Below the pieces are notes generated by a model. It was not told the DNA's origin. It made no database searches and saw only the letters and a list, made by a program, of their open reading frames with translations. This document shows positions 61,273 through 64,000 of a stretch of DNA of 64,000 bases, one piece after another. The translations under genes and the position numbers were made by a program. Source of the DNA: Flavobacterium micromati (GTDB lineage Bacteria > Bacteroidota > Bacteroidia > Flavobacteriales > Flavobacteriaceae); contig NZ_FQWF01000003.1 in NCBI RefSeq assembly GCF_900129585.1, forward strand, positions 186,001-250,000, given 5' to 3'. Within the stretch, counting starts at the first letter, position 1. Each line of letters opens with the position of its first letter.

Positions 61273-62625
61273 TTATCTAATCGGCACTGGAAAAACAGCC
61301 AAACTAGAATGTCCGAATTCATCAACGCTCTGTACGGCGAAGAAAAAATTATCTTTGGAATAAGGGATTTCTGCTTTTATGTCTTTTACAAAAATTGTTT
61401 TTTCCCAGTGAGATGATGCTGTTTCTCTAATCAAAATATTATAACCATAAACTGGTTTGCCGGCTGGAGCTGTCCAGAGTAAAGTCGAAAAATTAGTCAA
61501 GTCTTTTACTTCAATTCCTACGTTTGTTGGCGTTTTTGGTGACCAAGCCAAATTACTGAAAGTAGCCAAATTAGAACAAGTTACTTTTTTCATATATTCG
61601 AAATCCATAAATTCAGGTAAATCGCCGAATTGTACGCTATTTTCTTTTCGAACGTCTTGATGTTGGTGATTGTAGTTTTCATTCATTTCGCAAAAACGAA
61701 TCGCCGTAAACCCATTTTGACTAAAAGGAGTATGATCGCCGCCTCGTAAAAAACGATCGTTGCGATATACCAAATTGATGTCTAATTGTTCTACATATTG
61801 ATTGGTAACCGTTTTTATATATCGCGCTAATTGTCTTGACGGACTGTCGTTATCGCGATTAGTTGACTTACGCATTTTGGATTCGGCTTCTGTTTCCAGA
61901 TACGGAATAGTTTCGCTAAAAACACGAACTTGGGTGTTGTCTCTAAGTAAAGTTCCGCTAGACAAACTGTTTCCTATCATGTCATTATTGATCATAGCGA
62001 CTACATTCCATTTTCCTTCTTTCGCAACATCCGCTAAATGTTTTGCGCCATATAGTCCTTGCTCTTCGCCCACTACGGCAACAAAAATCAAGGTGAATGG
62101 AAATTCTCTTTTGCTCATAATTCTGGCAAGTTCCATCATTGCTGCAACTCCAGAAGCATCATCATTTGCACCAGGAGCATCAATTTTAGAATCCATTACA
62201 TCCGAAGCACGAGAATCTAAATGTCCGCTAATTATTAAAACTCGATCATCTGTAGCATCAGTTCCTTTTAAAGTGGCCATTACATTCCCAAGCTGGGTAT
62301 CAGCAGCAATACGGCGTCCATCAGCTTTTATCGTAAAGAAATCAATTTTAGAGGTCAATCTTCCATTAGATTCAAGCGCGTATTTGTCAAACTCTGATTT
62401 AACCCAGCGTTGTGCTGCTCCAATTCCACGAGTATTGCTCTTAGTGTCGCTCAATGTATGTCTCGTTCCAAAAGTTACGAGTTTACGAACAGTGGCTTCC
62501 ATGTTTTCCGATTTCACTTCAGAAATCATTTTTTTTATTTCGGGATCATCAACGGTGGTTTGCGCAATAGTAAATTGGGAATTTAAGAGTAATAGAAATA
62601 AACAGACGAGTGAAGTTGTTTTCAT
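61273..62625 (-). CDS. Secreted M28-family metallopeptidase
   Basis: A 450-residue exported aminopeptidase-like enzyme. Signal peptide MKTTSLVCLFLLLLNSQFT ends near AQ. The M28 zinc motifs are visible: SGHLDSRASD (first His/Asp), DAPGANDDASGVAAMMELA (bridging Asp), VVGEEQGLYGAKHLA (catalytic Glu and ligand Glu), MINNDMIG and HQHQDVR. Residues about 365-450 form a C-terminal fibronectin-III-like domain (WSPKTPTNVGIEVKDL). It likely removes N-terminal residues from extracellular peptides. A TAnnTTTG element lies 20-27 bases upstream. Confidence 0.92.
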   Translation of the reverse strand: MKTTSLVCLFLLLLNSQFTIAQTTVDDPEIKKMISEVKSENMEATVRKLVTFGTRHTLSDTKSNTRGIGAAQRWVKSEFDKYALESNGRLTSKIDFFTIKADGRRIAADTQLGNVMATLKGTDATDDRVLIISGHLDSRASDVMDSKIDAPGANDDASGVAAMMELARIMSKREFPFTLIFVAVVGEEQGLYGAKHLADVAKEGKWNVVAMINNDMIGNSLSSGTLLRDNTQVRVFSETIPYLETEAESKMRKSTNRDNDSPSRQLARYIKTVTNQYVEQLDINLVYRNDRFLRGGDHTPFSQNGFTAIRFCEMNENYNHQHQDVRKENSVQFGDLPEFMDFEYMKKVTCSNLATFSNLAWSPKTPTNVGIEVKDLTNFSTLLWTAPAGKPVYGYNILIRETASSHWEKTIFVKDIKAEIPYSKDNFFFAVQSVDEFGHSSLAVFPVPIR

Positions 62626-62645
62626 TTAAGTTTTTTTTAGTTGCC

Positions 62646-62653
62646 CAAAGTTA
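62646..62653 (-). promoter_or_regulatory. -7 element of the M28 gene
   Basis: On the minus strand TAACTTTG, a full TAnnTTTG match, 20 bases before the start codon. No clear TTG upstream. Confidence 0.45.
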
Positions 62654-63156
62654 ATAAAAAATGATAATAAACTTTCTCAGGTACAGGATTTAGCATTTGT
62701 TGAGCATTTAAATTTAAAAGGTATTTTTTTTAGGTTTTTTATTAGAGTCCAAGAGAAGCAATCATGCGTTTTAGGTCCAGCTAATGCATACAGTTAAACA
62801 AAATTTGCTTTCTATCAAAATTTTGTGTTCCTAAGAAAGAACCATCAAATACAAAAGCAAAACTTATCTGTTTTTCTATTTCTTCTACGGATTTAAAAAC
62901 TACCTTATTTGTTTTCAATATTTATTTAAGGAAAGCGTTGTAAAAATAAGTTTTCTATTGCAGCCCCGATAGAAGCAAGTATCCTGCGCTTTTGGGCGCA
63001 GATACTGCGAATAGCGGGAGAGAAAGTGAGCTGAATGACAAATTTTCTGCTCCTAAAAATGAAAAATCAATTTGAATATTCAAAACTTATGAGAATTTGC
63101 ATATTTTGCTTTTCAAAATGGTATAACTCAAATACCGTAATCAATTTTTGAGTTAT
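62654..63156. other. Intergenic region with repeat copy C
   Basis: 503 bases without a gene. It contains the palindromic repeat at 62961-63058; the rest is AT-rich and shows nothing else. Confidence 0.5.
62961..63058. repeat. Covarying palindromic repeat, copy C
   Basis: Flanks AGCCCCGATAGAAGC and AATAGCGGGAG match the copies at 13681 and 19337, and it ends GCTCCTAAAA like copy B. The stem is AGTATC-CTGCGC with GCGCAG-ATACT around TTTTGG, entirely different bases from copies A and B but equally paired. Confidence 0.8.
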
Positions 63157-63495
63157 TTATTCCAAAACTTTTTTTACTCTTGCAACAGTGTCCAGTTTTG
63201 ACAAAGTCAATCTTACAATACTATCTTCTTCGGCCAGTAAATCATGCGGAATATTAGCATCTAGAGAGATTAAATCTCCTGTTTTCAATGTCATTTTCTC
63301 ACCTTCTGCACCAAAAGTTATCCATCCTTGATGAATTTCTACGGTGATAGGATAGCCTGCTTTATGTTCTTTCATCAACTGACCTTTTCGAAACAATATT
63401 CTAATCTCCTTTGATGTTTCTGTTTCCATCATGACATCAATGGCAACTTTATCTTCATTGTACTCGAGTTCTTTTCTTAGGGAGGCTGTTTTCAT
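63157..63495 (-). CDS. Cupin-domain protein
   Basis: A 112-residue single cupin beta-barrel. It starts MKTASLRKELEYNEDKVAI. The metal-ligand region of the first cupin motif is partial: GQLMKEHKAGYPITVEIHQG has His in place but lacks the usual HxH, and the second motif is LISLDANIPHDLLAEED with one His. It could bind a metal or small molecule; no function is assigned. The ATG at 63495 follows a possible TTG start two codons earlier. It is divergent from the cvfB-like gene. Confidence 0.8.
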   Translation of the reverse strand: MKTASLRKELEYNEDKVAIDVMMETETSKEIRILFRKGQLMKEHKAGYPITVEIHQGWITFGAEGEKMTLKTGDLISLDANIPHDLLAEEDSIVRLTLSKLDTVARVKKVLE

Positions 63496-63646
63496 TATCA
63501 ATATTTTTAGTAATTTTTAAATATTTTTTAATAATGCGAAGGTCAAGAAAATATGGTTCTAGCAATATAATTGATGCAAGCTTCGCTACTTTTAAAGATA
63601 GGTTTTTATAACGCTAAAGTAAAATTATTCGTCAATTAAATCTTTG

Positions 63647-63654
63647 TACCTTTG
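63647..63654 (+). promoter_or_regulatory. cvfB -7 element
   Basis: TACCTTTG, a full TAnnTTTG match, 38 bases before the ATG at 63693. No TTG at the usual distance. Confidence 0.45.
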
Positions 63655-63692
63655 CATTTGATAAAGTTAGAAATGACTAAGAATTTAAGAAA

Positions 63693-64000
63693 ATGATTGA
63701 AATAGGAAAATACAATACGCTTACCATTTTACGGGATACCAAAGTGGGTTTGTTTTTGGGAAATCCCGAGCAAGATCCTGAGGGAATTCACGATATTTTA
63801 TTACCCAATAAATATGTACCAAATGATTTTGAAATAGGCGAGGAGCTCATCGTTTTCGTATATTTAGACCATGAAGAAAGACCTGTTGCTACAACTCTAG
63901 AACCTTATATATTGCTGAATGAATTTGCACTTTTGCGTGTGAATTATACCAATCAAGTGGGTGCTTTTATGGATTGGGGAATGGAAAAAGATATTTTAGT
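63693..64000 (+). CDS. cvfB: CvfB/YitL-like S1 RNA-binding protein, 3' end outside window
   Basis: The first 102 codons are in the window. It starts MIEIGKYNTLTILRDTKVG, then GIHDILLPNKYVPNDFEIGE and VFVYLDHEERPVATT, the OB-fold S1 arrangement of CvfB/YitL proteins, RNA-binding regulators of virulence or general gene expression. ALLRVNYTNQVGAFMDWGM begins the second S1 unit, typical of the family. The remainder lies beyond the right edge. Confidence 0.85.
   Translation, partial: MIEIGKYNTLTILRDTKVGLFLGNPEQDPEGIHDILLPNKYVPNDFEIGEELIVFVYLDHEERPVATTLEPYILLNEFALLRVNYTNQVGAFMDWGMEKDIL

Overview
The window reads as chromosomal DNA of a Flavobacteriaceae bacterium, most likely Flavobacterium or a close relative. 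It is AT-rich, and several upstream regions carry the Bacteroidota -7 element TAnnTTTG, some with TTG about 16-23 bases before it. Typical family genes are present: a succinyl-ornithine-type arginine cluster, YtxJ of the bacillithiol system, a fused CcsBA, an ECF sigma/anti-sigma pair, a propeller histidine kinase with a LytTR regulator, and DUF6526. I saw no tRNA, rRNA, CRISPR array or insertion sequence.

Left part (1-12.1 kb). The agmatine-to-putrescine genes aguA (cut by the window edge) and aguB come first, then a small unknown gene. A MntA/HepT toxin-antitoxin pair follows, lying between the intact clpB 3' end and a degenerate in-frame copy of that same 3' end. After clpB and ytxJ comes a five-gene run that looks like an ergothioneine locus: egtB, a DUF427 gene, an FAD disulfide reductase, a BCCT transporter and egtD.

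Arginine region (12.3-21.4 kb, minus strand). The order of transcription is a GNAT acyltransferase, argG, argC, argD, argF', argB, argE, argH. The transcarbamylase has Ser89 at the acetyl/succinyl specificity position, which predicts N-succinylornithine transcarbamylase. The spacers carry two families of palindromic repeats. One family has entered coding sequence and supplies residues at the argB N-terminus and the argF' C-terminus.

Middle (22-43.8 kb). This holds a lipoprotein, fahA, glyA, a MiaE-like enzyme, an HlyD/FtsX/ATPase exporter operon, a pentapeptide-repeat protein, an exported Ppx/GppA-like protein, an alcohol dehydrogenase, a frameshifted and truncated sigma-54 response regulator pseudogene, several envelope proteins including an Omp85-like protein, and a maf/UbiA/kdsC/DUF2520 group.

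Right part (43.9-64 kb). This holds ccsBA, an ECF sigma factor with its anti-sigma factor, a lipoprotein glutathione peroxidase, a dihydrouridine synthase, a LOG-family protein, menD, and a LytTR regulator with a 997-residue propeller kinase. An accessory cassette of unknown function follows (tandem zinc finger, helical protein, membrane protein, TerB/SHOCT-like tail). The window ends with an M28 peptidase, a cupin and the start of a CvfB-like S1 protein.

The least ordinary elements are the five-gene ergothioneine locus, the 58.2-60.4 kb cassette, the toxin-antitoxin insertion with a duplicated clpB tail, and the covarying palindromic repeats. Assignments rest on reading motifs by eye; no database search was run.
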